Positions 43,637 through 51,344 of a DNA stretch of 64,000 bases are shown here, one piece after another. The position numbers and the translations under genes were made by a program. The DNA comes from Ruminococcus sp. (GTDB taxonomy: Bacteria; Bacillota; Clostridia; Oscillospirales; Acutalibacteraceae), in contig JAFQQF010000002.1 in assembly GCA_017411385.1 (NCBI GenBank), positions 26,651 to 90,650 of the forward strand, read 5' to 3'. The notes below the pieces were generated by a model. The model was given only the letters and a program-made list of their open reading frames with translations, was not told where the DNA came from and ran no database searches. The stretch's first letter is position 1, and each line of letters opens with the position of its first letter.

Positions 43637-44815
43637 ATGAATTACAGATTAGATAAATACGGAAACAAGCTTTCTGCACTTGGCTTTGGCTGTATGCGAT
43701 TTCAGAGCAAGATGGGCAGGCTTGATTATGAAGAAGCGGAAAGAGAAATAATGGCGGCAATTGATGGAGGGGTGAATTATTTTGACACCGCGTACATTTA
43801 CCCAGGAAGTGAAGCTCTCATAGGTGAGGTTTTTGAGAAAAATAATGTGCGTGACAAAATCCATATTGCTACAAAAATGCCTCATTACCTCGTAAAAAAC
43901 AGAGAAAGCCTTGATAAGATTTTCAACGAAGAGCTTAAACGGCTGAGAACGGATTATGTAGACTATTACTTTATGCATATGCTTACAGACGTTTCCGCAT
44001 GGAATCGTATGTGCGACCTAGGAATTCTTGAGTGGATAGAGGAAAAAAAGAAAAGTGGCGCTATCCGTCAGATAGGCTTTTCTTATCACGGCAACACCGA
44101 TATGTTCTGTACTTTGGTTGATGCATACAACTGGGATTTCTGTATGATTCAGTATAACTATATGGATGAGCATTCACAGGCAGGCAAAAGAGGACTTCAA
44201 TATGCTCACAGCAATGGTTTGCCAGTTATGATAATGGAGCCTCTCCGAGGCGGCAGACTTGTAAACCGCTTGCCCGAGGAAGCCAAAAAAATCTTTGCTG
44301 ATTATGAAAAGCAGTACACTCCTGCACAGTGGGCGTTTCGCTGGCTTTATAATCAGCCCGAGGTGACAGTTGTACTTTCGGGTATGAATTCTATGGAGAT
44401 GGTAGCTGACAATATAAAAACAGCATCTGAGGCAAAGGTTGGTGAGCTTTCTTTGCACGATGAAGAAATGCTCCAAAGCGTTGTGAAGGCAATGAATGCA
44501 AAAATGAAGGTTGGCTGCACAGGCTGCGGATATTGTATGCCTTGCCCCAAAAACGTAGATATTCCCGGCGCCTTTGCTCACTACAACCGAAAGTACGCAG
44601 AAGGCTGGTTCCCTGCAATGAAGGAGCATATTATGTGTACCGCTCTGCGTAAAACACCTACGTCAATTACCAACTGCATAGGTTGCGGAAAATGCGAAAA
44701 CCATTGTCCTCAGAATATTCCTATAAGAGAAAAGCTTACAGAAGCAAAAAAAGAGCTGGAAACCCCCATATACAGAATAGCAAGGAAGGTTGCTCCGCTC
44801 TTCACGAAATTCTGA
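43637..44815 (+). CDS. aldo/keto reductase with C-terminal [4Fe-4S] domain
   Basis: 392 residues. The AKR barrel occupies residues 1-280 (LGFGCMRFQSKMGRLDYEEAE; GVNYFDTAYIYPGSE with the catalytic Asp/Tyr; DYYFMHML; IRQIGFSYHG), followed by a cysteine-rich tail with GCTGCGYCMPCPKNVDIP and CIGCGKCENHCPQNIPI, two iron-sulfur sites. This fused form is common in anaerobic Clostridia and probably exchanges electrons with ferredoxin. Substrate unknown. Start has GACAGGTGGATT before the ATG. Confidence 0.92.
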   Translation: MNYRLDKYGNKLSALGFGCMRFQSKMGRLDYEEAEREIMAAIDGGVNYFDTAYIYPGSEALIGEVFEKNNVRDKIHIATKMPHYLVKNRESLDKIFNEELKRLRTDYVDYYFMHMLTDVSAWNRMCDLGILEWIEEKKKSGAIRQIGFSYHGNTDMFCTLVDAYNWDFCMIQYNYMDEHSQAGKRGLQYAHSNGLPVMIMEPLRGGRLVNRLPEEAKKIFADYEKQYTPAQWAFRWLYNQPEVTVVLSGMNSMEMVADNIKTASEAKVGELSLHDEEMLQSVVKAMNAKMKVGCTGCGYCMPCPKNVDIPGAFAHYNRKYAEGWFPAMKEHIMCTALRKTPTSITNCIGCGKCENHCPQNIPIREKLTEAKKELETPIYRIARKVAPLFTKF

Positions 44816-44818
44816 AAA

Positions 44819-45332
44819 AACAAAAAAACCGCCCTGAGGCGGTAAAGAAAAATCTGTATAAAAGTGAAATAACCCTTGACCGTGTTTCTTTACACAACAG
44901 TCAAGGGTTATTTCTGTTCACTCTTGTTATCTAACATCGTTGTCTACCTCTCGTTTCTACAGATTTTGGATGTGACGTTGTCCTTTTCTCTCTGTTTTAC
45001 CTTTCACTTCATTTTCTTTTCGTTCTCATAAGTGAGATTTACTTGAGTGTGGTTTTCTTTGATAGGGGACATTGTCTTTCCCTAAGGTTTCTTTTGGTTT
45101 TTTTCAGAGGTTTTTGACCTCCCGATTGTTTCTTTTTTGACTTTCGTTTTTGTTTGACCTTGAAAAATTAGATTTGTAAATTTCTTTTTGGTTCTTATCT
45201 GTTTCACTTAACAGATGTTTTTGTACTATTTTATTATTGGTACTTTGTTTTTTTTGAAAGTCTTAAAAATCCAACCGTAAACCTTTAAGTTTTACCTTGG
45301 GTGCTTACCTCTTCATTGGTATCATCCTTTCT
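44819..45332 (-). ncRNA. candidate large structured non-coding RNA (~510 nt)
   Basis: No protein gene fits the 1-kb gap between the aldo/keto reductase and the lysine riboswitch. On the minus strand a TTGCAA-N17-TATATT promoter (45339-45367) is followed by A/G-rich sequence with many short hairpins: ATCTGTT/AACAGAT at ~45198-45217, GGAGGT/ACCTCT at ~45105-45122, TCTCA/TGAGA at ~45025-45037, a GTAAAAC/GTTTAC element at ~45275-45293, and a 14-bp perfect stem (44867-44880 with 44900-44913). It ends in ACCGCC/GGCGGT (44828-44843) and a run of seven U. Size, isolation and multi-stem form recall ornate large bacterial RNAs such as ROOL, but I cannot assign a family. Confidence 0.6.
44820..44843 (-). 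terminator. terminator of the candidate large RNA
   Basis: ACCGCC/GGCGGT hairpin (44828-44843) with seven U on the minus strand. It also lies 13 bases after the aldo/keto reductase stop. Confidence 0.75.
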
Positions 45333-45338
45333 GTCTAT

Positions 45339-45367
45339 AATATACCATAGGGTTCAGGTGTTTGCAA
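45339..45367 (-). promoter_or_regulatory. promoter of the candidate large RNA
   Basis: Minus-strand TTGCAA (45362-45367), 17-base spacer, TATATT (45339-45344), followed by ATAGACAGAAAGG. Confidence 0.6.
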
Positions 45368-45453
45368 GATGGAAAAATATACAAAGTTAACAGTAGTTTT
45401 TAATATAAAACGTAGAAATTGTATTGTATGCACTACAAAAATTATAAAACGCA

Positions 45454-45522
45454 TTGACATTTTGGGCGCTTTTTTGATAGAATAAAAATGTTAAGCGGTT
45501 CAAATCCGCTCTTTTCTTTTTT
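45454..45522 (+). other. promoter followed at once by a T-arm-like hairpin and U-tract
   Basis: TTGACA (45454-45459), 18-base spacer, TAGAAT (45478-45483), then AGCGGTTCAAATCCGCT (45494-45510), a hairpin identical in form to a tRNA T-arm (GGTTCAAATCC), and CTTTTCTTTTTT. The predicted transcript is only about 30-35 nt. It could be a decayed tRNA end, a decoy promoter-terminator unit or a small RNA. Confidence 0.4.
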
Positions 45523-45570
45523 GCGTTTCTGCAAAATTCGATAAAATAACAGTTTTTTGTATAAAAAAGG

Positions 45571-45598
45571 TTGACTAGGGCTATTTCTTTGGTATAAT
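45571..45598 (+). promoter_or_regulatory. promoter of the lysine riboswitch transcript
   Basis: TTGACT (45571-45576), 16-base spacer, TATAAT (45593-45598). Confidence 0.75.
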
Positions 45599-45609
45599 CT
45601 TAGCATAAC

Positions 45610-45817
45610 AAAATAGAGGTGCGGTGCTTATCAGTAGCATACATAAGTGTACGGAAATGCCGTATGCAAAAGGAATCACCGCCGAAGCCCGAATGCATTT
45701 TCCGGTGTTTAGGGCTGGGGTAATACAGAATATGTATTACACTGTCACCGAAAGGTGGAGTGCTATTTTGGTTGATTGCTTGACTTTTGACCGTGGCACA
45801 CAAGCCACGGTTTTTTG
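45610..45817 (+). promoter_or_regulatory. lysine riboswitch with terminator
   Basis: The aptamer shows the conserved elements in order: AGAGGTGCG, an AGTAGCATAC internal part, CACCGCCGAAGC, GGCTGGGG and ACTGTCACCGAAAGGTGGAG, closed by P1 (AAAATAG at 45610-45616 with CTATTTT at 45763-45769). The expression platform is an ACCGTGGC/GCCACGGT terminator (45790-45811) with six T. Lysine binding should terminate transcription of the downstream transporter. Confidence 0.93.
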
Positions 45818-45846
45818 TTTTAAATTTCTTAATTCGGAGGTTCAAA

Positions 45847-47520
45847 ATGACAAAAACTAAGAAGATTGTCCTTGCAGTTGCTGCTCTTGTAATTGTAGGT
45901 CTGCTGGTTTACGCGGCAGTATCCGGCGGTTATCTGGGCACTGTTCCCTGTATGGACTGCCACGGCACAGGTGTGGCTGAAGATGCTGCCTGTGAAACCT
46001 GTGCAGGCGAAGGTGCCGTGCAGGGTACAGTGTGGGCACTTATTCCCCCTGTGATTGCAATCGGTTTGGCACTGATTACAAAAGAGGTTTATTCCTCACT
46101 TTTCATCGGTATTGTAACAGGAGCTTTGTTCTACTCAAAGTTCAGCTTCTTGGGTACAATGGATGCAGTTATCAATGAGGGTCTTATTTCTGCTGTGAGT
46201 GATACAGCAGGTATCTTTATTTTCCTTGTTGAGCTTGGTGTGTTGGTAGCCCTTGTTAACAAGGCGGGAGGTTCTGCCGCTTTCGGCAAATGGGCTGCAA
46301 CTCACATCAAGACAAGAGTAGGTGCAATGCTTGCTACTTTCGTACTCGGTGTACTTATCTTTATTGATGACTACTTCAATTGCCTCACAGTAGGCTCAGT
46401 TATGCGTCCTGTAGCTGACAGTCACAAGATTTCCCGTGCAAAGCTTGCTTTCATCATTGATGCTACAGCGGCACCTGTATGTATGATTGCTCCCATTTCT
46501 TCATGGGCGGCGGCTGTTTCTGCTTACGCAGAAGACGGAAGAGGTCTTGACCTGTTTATCACAGCAATTCCCTACAACTTCTATTCACTTCTTACACTTG
46601 TGTTTGTAATTGCCATTTCCGTTATGGGATTTGACTACGGCTCAATGGCAATGCATGAGTATAAGGCAAAGTTTGAGGGCGACTTGGGAGTAGGCGAGCA
46701 GACAGCTGTTGAGGAAGAGGGCAACCCCAAGGGCAAGGTTATTGACCTTATTCTTCCTGTAGTTGTTCTAGTTGCTGTTTGCATATTTGCTCTTGTATAC
46801 AACGGCGGTATTCTTGACGGTACAGGCTTTGTTGATGCTTTTGCAAACACAGATGCAACCGTTGGTCTTCCTTGGGGCGGACTTATTGCTCTTGTAATTT
46901 CCATCGCTTTCCTCATTATTCGCAGAGTAATTAACTTCAAAGAAGCAATGGCAGCAGTTCCCAAGGGCTTCATTGCAATGGTTCCTGCAATCCTTATTCT
47001 TACATTTGCAACAGCACTTAAGAATATGACAGGACTTCTGGGTGCAAAGTACTTTGTTGCTGATCTTATGACAGGTGCTGCAGCAGGTCTTGCAAACTTC
47101 CTGCCCGCAATCATCTTCATTGTTGCTTGTGTGCTTGCTTTTGCAACAGGCACATCATGGGGTACTTTCGGTATTCTTATTCCTATTGTTACATACCTGT
47201 ATGCAGGTACACCCGATGCAGAGCTTATGGTTATCAGTATGTCTGCTTGTCTTGCAGGTGCAGTATGCGGCGACCATTGCTCACCCATCTCTGATACAAC
47301 AATTATGTCCTCAGCAGGTGCACAGTGCGAGCATATTGCTCACGTATCAACTCAGCTTCCCTATGCACTTACTGTTGCTATTATTTCTTTTGTAACCTAT
47401 ATTATCGCAGGATTCGTGCAGGTATGGTACATTGTGCTTCCTATAGGTATTGTGCTCACAATCGGCACACTCTTTGTAATCAAGGCAATTACTAAGAACA
47501 AAAACTTAGAGAAAGCTTAA
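45847..47520 (+). CDS. NhaC-family antiporter-type permease, predicted lysine transporter (LysW type), with CxxCxGxG insert
   Basis: 557 residues from the ATG after CGGAGGTTCAAA. The NhaC fold has about 11-12 helices with IPPVIAIGLALITKEVYSSLFIG, IDDYFNCLTVGSVMRPV, and DHCSPISDTTIMSSAGA. Control by a lysine riboswitch points to lysine import; NhaC relatives under lysine control were previously named LysW. Unusually, after the first helix there is CMDCHGTGVAEDAACETCAGEG, two exact CxxCxGxG units as in the DnaJ zinc centre, lying between helices 1 and 2 on a short loop. The symbol is left blank because lysine transport is inferred. Confidence 0.88.
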   Translation: MTKTKKIVLAVAALVIVGLLVYAAVSGGYLGTVPCMDCHGTGVAEDAACETCAGEGAVQGTVWALIPPVIAIGLALITKEVYSSLFIGIVTGALFYSKFSFLGTMDAVINEGLISAVSDTAGIFIFLVELGVLVALVNKAGGSAAFGKWAATHIKTRVGAMLATFVLGVLIFIDDYFNCLTVGSVMRPVADSHKISRAKLAFIIDATAAPVCMIAPISSWAAAVSAYAEDGRGLDLFITAIPYNFYSLLTLVFVIAISVMGFDYGSMAMHEYKAKFEGDLGVGEQTAVEEEGNPKGKVIDLILPVVVLVAVCIFALVYNGGILDGTGFVDAFANTDATVGLPWGGLIALVISIAFLIIRRVINFKEAMAAVPKGFIAMVPAILILTFATALKNMTGLLGAKYFVADLMTGAAAGLANFLPAIIFIVACVLAFATGTSWGTFGILIPIVTYLYAGTPDAELMVISMSACLAGAVCGDHCSPISDTTIMSSAGAQCEHIAHVSTQLPYALTVAIISFVTYIIAGFVQVWYIVLPIGIVLTIGTLFVIKAITKNKNLEKA

Positions 47521-47538
47521 TCAAAAGAAAAATTAAGA

Positions 47539-47574
47539 AAGACGGCTACCATTCATAAGTAGCCGTCTTTTTTT
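47539..47574. terminator. terminator of the transporter gene
   Basis: Arms AAGACGGCTAC and GTAGCCGTCTT (47539-47549, 47559-47569) followed by seven T. Confidence 0.88.
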
Positions 47575-48349
47575 ATGCTTCTATAGTCTTTCCTGTGCTT
47601 AGGTAATGAAGTCTGTTCATGTGCTTTTTCATAAACTCATATTGCTCTTTTCCCGTGCAGTGGCATGTGTAGTAAAGAGTGGGGAAGGAGTCAAGATACA
47701 AAGCGTATTTTTTGAGCGTTTCATCTAAGGGCAGCTTTGAAAAATGAAATCCTCCGATAAGTACGTCGGGCTCAAACCATTTTACAATGTTAAGCACTCC
47801 CTTGTGTGAACAACCGCTGATTAACACTTTTTTGCCGTTTTCCTCAATTAGCAGATATTGCTCGTGACGGAAATCATCAGGCTGGAAGCTTTCACCGACT
47901 TTTATGTTAAGACCGAAGCTGCCAAGTTCAAACTGTTTCTCTGCTTGATTGCAGGAATGCAGGGAAAGACCGTCTGTAATTTCGGTGCAGTCACCTGTAA
48001 ATATAAGACGCGGATTTTCTTTCAGGCTTGTGTCCATGCCGATGTATTTTTCATTGCCGTTATAGTAAGGTTTAAAAGCGTGTCGGCTCAGATATACAGG
48101 TGCGGTTTTGTTGATTTCAAGGAAGGCTGAAAGCCCACCTGTGTGGTCATAATGACCGTGAGAAATCACAGCAATGTCAATCTGTGAAAGGTCGATTGCA
48201 AGCTTTTCTGCGTTGTGTAAGAATATATCGGTCTGACCTGTGTCAAAAAGAATTTTGTGATTGTCGGTTTCAATGTAAAGTGAGAGTCCGTGCTCATATT
48301 CAAAGCAGCTGTTTTTTGCAGTGTTTTCTGTCAAAGCGGTGATTTTCAT
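47573..48349 (-). CDS. MBL-fold metallo-hydrolase
   Basis: 258 residues; start at MKITALTENTAKNSCFEYEHG after GGAGGCACAAA, rather than the longer upstream frame. The metal motif is AVISHGHYDHTGGL (HxHxDH), with further ligands in SGCSHKGVLN and YTCHCTGKEQYEFM. The layout fits the subgroup annotated as dihydropterin (methanopterin-related) beta-lactamase-like proteins in Clostridia; the actual substrate is unknown. Convergent with the transporter gene. Confidence 0.88.
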   Translation of the reverse strand: MKITALTENTAKNSCFEYEHGLSLYIETDNHKILFDTGQTDIFLHNAEKLAIDLSQIDIAVISHGHYDHTGGLSAFLEINKTAPVYLSRHAFKPYYNGNEKYIGMDTSLKENPRLIFTGDCTEITDGLSLHSCNQAEKQFELGSFGLNIKVGESFQPDDFRHEQYLLIEENGKKVLISGCSHKGVLNIVKWFEPDVLIGGFHFSKLPLDETLKKYALYLDSFPTLYYTCHCTGKEQYEFMKKHMNRLHYLSTGKTIEA

Positions 48350-48428
48350 TTTGTGCCTCCAAAAACATCTTGTTATGATATTAGCACCGAATTTGAGTTT
48401 TATCAAGAAGGAAATTTATGTTTGACTA

Positions 48429-48456
48429 TTGACTTAGAAAAGAAGTGTGGTATAAT
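48429..48456 (+). promoter_or_regulatory. promoter of the 48500 gene
   Basis: TTGACT (48429-48434), 16-base spacer, TATAAT (48451-48456). Confidence 0.65.
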
Positions 48457-48499
48457 GAATTTAGCGGTATAACACGCTAAAGCAAAGGAGGATGTTTAT

Positions 48500-50155
48500 A
48501 TGAAGAAAAGAATTTTGGCTTTGGTTATAGCTTTGTTGCTTTTGGCAGGAGTTTCTGTTGTAGGCACCTCGGCTGCTGCAAGATACAGTATCTGGGTAGG
48601 CGGTGTGCAGGTTACAAGTGACAATGCATCTGACGTTCTCGGTGACGGCACAGTTAAGTATGTTGCAAAGGAAAACTGCCTTTATCTGAATAATACACGT
48701 TTTTGTGGTGAAGAGCTTGTTGAGGGTGTGATGTCTGCGGGTGTTTACGCAGGCGGTATGGATTTAACTATTCGTTTTAGTGGAAACAATATGATTTCCG
48801 AATGGGGTGCAAATGAATGGAGCATAGGTGTCGGTGTTGAAGAAGGAAATCTTACACTTATAGGAGAAGATAGCTCTGCTTCACTTGCTATTTATTCCTC
48901 TTATACAGAAGGCTACAGTATGGGAGTATATACTACCTATAACTACGACGATATTACACAGGGCGGAGATGTTTGTGTTGATGGCGGTAATGTAACTGTA
49001 GGTTATATTGGAGGCGAAACACTTGTTGACGCAACTAGTGTAGGAATATATTGCTGTGATATGATAGTTAAGTCTGGAAATGTTGTATCTGAAGGCGGTG
49101 TTTCTTCAACGGGTGACAGCATAGGCGTGAAGGCTTACGGTGATATATTTGTTGAGAGCGGAAGCCTCACTGCAAAGGGTAAAGAGGGTGCCACCAGCGT
49201 TGGCATAAGCGTTGAAAGTGTTGAGTTTATTGATGACGTTACGGGTGATTATGTAAGCCCCGGCGGAGGATATCTGAATGTAAAAAAAGGTGCTACGGTT
49301 ACTGCCGAGGCATCAAACGGACAGGTGCATTCATTTGGCATTTCTTTAGCAAGAGGTATCAACAGCGAGGGTACTGTTACTGCGATAAGTGCTGATACTA
49401 CATATCCTGCAGGTCCCGAAGCTGTAACCACCAGCTATGGCATAGTAGGCTGGGGCCTTTCCAATATGAATTTCACAGGCGGAAAGGTAGTTGCAAAAGC
49501 AGGTTATGCATACGATTCCTGCGGAATCAATGCAATATGGGACAAGACTCTTGATTATGTGGTTGCAGGTGATGTAACCATATCTGGCGGAGCTGATGTT
49601 ACCTCTATTTCAGAGGGCGGTTATTTGTATTCTGACGGTATGTATGTTGGTGGCAACTTTAAGCTTGACTCAGGCTCGCTCTTTGCATCGGGCGGTTCGG
49701 TAACAGCCGAGAGTGAGTATTATCCCGAGTCAGGTGCTATTTTTGCAGAAGGCGACATCAATATAATCGGCGGAGTACTCAAAGCTTCAGCTACAGAGGT
49801 AACTCAAAAAGAAGGCTCTGATATTACTATTTATTCATTTGGTGATATAATCATTAGTGATAATTTGGAAGTTAATGACGGTAAGCTCGTTAACGGCGAT
49901 GAGGTTTCCTACATAATGCAGGACAGCTTTGATAAGCCGATTGTTGTCAGAGAAAAAGGCTATGCTGAGCTTGGTGATGTGAACTTTGATGAGGATATTA
50001 ACATCAAGGATGCAACTGCAATTCAGAAGCATCTGGCTTCTCTTGTGATTTTTGATGAGGAGGCACTTGCTCTGGCAGATTTTAACGAAGACGGCGGGGT
50101 GTCTATCAAGGATGCCACAGCTATCCAGAAGTTTATCGCAGGACTTGAGTATTAA
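48500..50155 (+). CDS. secreted beta-helix-like protein with C-terminal dockerin
   Basis: 551 residues; signal peptide to about residue 27 (VVGTSAAA). The N-terminal YSIWVGGVQVTSDNASDVLG then KENCLYLNNTRF is a recognised opening of secreted Firmicutes proteins. Residues ~60-480 are repeated short beta-strand units rich in Gly/Asn/Val (GGNVTVGYIGG, GDIFVESGSLTAKG, GDVTISGGADVTS), as in right-handed beta-helices; no active site is visible. Residues ~490-551 are a dockerin with INIKDATAIQKHLASL and VSIKDATAIQKFIAGL, both loops intact. Likely a cohesin-docked extracellular or carbohydrate-binding protein. An AAAGGAGGATG site precedes the ATG. Confidence 0.88.
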   Translation: MKKRILALVIALLLLAGVSVVGTSAAARYSIWVGGVQVTSDNASDVLGDGTVKYVAKENCLYLNNTRFCGEELVEGVMSAGVYAGGMDLTIRFSGNNMISEWGANEWSIGVGVEEGNLTLIGEDSSASLAIYSSYTEGYSMGVYTTYNYDDITQGGDVCVDGGNVTVGYIGGETLVDATSVGIYCCDMIVKSGNVVSEGGVSSTGDSIGVKAYGDIFVESGSLTAKGKEGATSVGISVESVEFIDDVTGDYVSPGGGYLNVKKGATVTAEASNGQVHSFGISLARGINSEGTVTAISADTTYPAGPEAVTTSYGIVGWGLSNMNFTGGKVVAKAGYAYDSCGINAIWDKTLDYVVAGDVTISGGADVTSISEGGYLYSDGMYVGGNFKLDSGSLFASGGSVTAESEYYPESGAIFAEGDINIIGGVLKASATEVTQKEGSDITIYSFGDIIISDNLEVNDGKLVNGDEVSYIMQDSFDKPIVVREKGYAELGDVNFDEDINIKDATAIQKHLASLVIFDEEALALADFNEDGGVSIKDATAIQKFIAGLEY

Positions 50156-50175
50156 AATTACATAGTAAAACAAGG

Positions 50176-50214
50176 CAAAACGGCTATGCTCGCGAAAGAG
50201 CATAGCCGTTTTGT
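50176..50214. terminator. terminator between the dockerin and LuxR genes
   Basis: Sixteen-base perfect arms (CAAAACGGCTATGCTC at 50176-50191, complement at 50198-50213) with a GCGAAA loop. Confidence 0.88.
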
Positions 50215-50259
50215 CGGTTTGTATGTTTTGGGGATAAGAAAATAGCTAATTGATATGTT

Positions 50260-50532
50260 TTAGTCTTGAGAGCCCTTGTCATGCCCGTAGCGGTGTAGTA
50301 GCTGTGCGGCAGCCTGACGGTTGTGCACGTTAAGCTTACGGTAGATTTTTTTGGTGAAATCATTGACAGTGTGCTCGGAAATATACAAGGTTTTTGCGAT
50401 ATCTGCATTTGTAAATCCGCGGGCGATGAGCTCCAGTACCTCTATTTCTCTTTTGGTCAGAACGTCAAAGGGTGAAATTACAGGTGATGCATTTTCGTTT
50501 ATATGTGCGTTGTCAATGGTTTTGTCCGACAT
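50260..50532 (-). CDS. stand-alone LuxR/GerE-type DNA-binding protein
   Basis: 90 residues, little more than the helix-turn-helix: LTKREIEVLELIARGFTNADIAKTLYISEHTVNDFTKKIYRKL. The first 25 residues are polar; no receiver or sensor domain is present. GerE-like single-domain regulators act in late sporulation in bacilli, and that possibility applies here but is unproven. An AGGAGGCTAC site precedes the start. It diverges from a second protein of the same type. Confidence 0.9.
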   Translation of the reverse strand: MSDKTIDNAHINENASPVISPFDVLTKREIEVLELIARGFTNADIAKTLYISEHTVNDFTKKIYRKLNVHNRQAAAQLLHRYGHDKGSQD

Positions 50533-50915
50533 TTTTGTAGCCTCCTTTTAGGAAGGTTATTTTATGTTTTTTGGCTTTTATGTAGCCAGAACATTCGTTG
50601 TGGTTTTACATAAGGGGAATAAATATATGATTTGTGTTTATTTTCGGTGTTTGAAAATAATTAATTGAAACATACAAAACGCCCTCTTGAATTGCATAGT
50701 TTTTCTTTGCACATAAACTCAAGTTCTGAAAAACCCCTAAAATAAGGGGTAGAAAAGCTTTTGTAAATTTTTTATAATTAAATTATAAAATACATTAAAG
50801 ATATATTTGATTGTTTTTTCTACATATATTGTAACAAAATATCCTATAATTTTCAATAAAGAAAATAATAACTATCAAGTATGGTGGAAAAACTACCAAT
50901 GCATGGAGGTGAAGA
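50533..50915. other. AT-rich spacer between two divergent LuxR-type genes
   Basis: About 380 bases with no gene. It contains a CCCCT/AGGGG hairpin at about 50734-50749 and several A/T runs. No clear TTGACA-type -35 is visible; TATAAT is at about 50844-50849 toward the plus-strand gene. Confidence 0.5.
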
Positions 50916-51197
50916 ATGATGAGTGAAAAAGCACCTGAAGAAAAAAACTACTTTTATTATCTCAATTTAGCAAGGCGGGAATATCACATTATGCTTGAAA
51001 AGTATCCTGAGATTGCTTCTCTTTCTCCACGGGAATTGGAGGTTTTTTCTTATCTGTTTTCTGACAAAACTCTTGCAGAAATTGCACAGGAGCTATACAT
51101 CACCTATTCTTCCGTGCATTTTCATTGCAAGAATATTTACAGAAAGCTGGATGTTACAGGCAGACGCCAGATTCTTATTAAGTACAAGGATATATAA
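50916..51197 (+). CDS. stand-alone LuxR-type DNA-binding protein
   Basis: 93 residues. An N-terminal 35-residue stretch rich in Tyr/Glu (KNYFYYLNLARREYHIML) precedes the GerE helix-turn-helix LSPRELEVFSYLFSDKTLAEIAQELYITYSSVHFHCKNIYRKL. No sensor domain. ATGATG starts follow ATGGAGGTGAAGA. It is related in form to the divergent 50260-50532 gene but not close in sequence. Confidence 0.88.
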   Translation: MMSEKAPEEKNYFYYLNLARREYHIMLEKYPEIASLSPRELEVFSYLFSDKTLAEIAQELYITYSSVHFHCKNIYRKLDVTGRRQILIKYKDI

Positions 51198-51344
51198 TCT
51201 TAAAACTACACAACATCAAATAACCCCTTCTAATGAAGCAGGTGCTTTCTTTGACAGGAAAGTGCCTGCTTCTTTTTGCCTAAGACTTTTATTTTTCGCT
51301 TTTGTGTGGTATACTTGTTGCATAGCTTATCGGAGGTGTATGCT

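Noticed and set aside
44867-44913. 14-bp stem as the terminator of the aldo/keto reductase gene
   Set aside because: Its following sequence on the plus strand is TTTCTGTTCACTC, a poor U-tract, and the stem is better explained as part of the minus-strand structured RNA; partial use for both is possible.
46635-47288. 217-codon minus-strand frame
   Set aside because: It is antisense to the NhaC-family gene and Ala/Arg/Pro-rich, typical of antisense membrane-protein frames.
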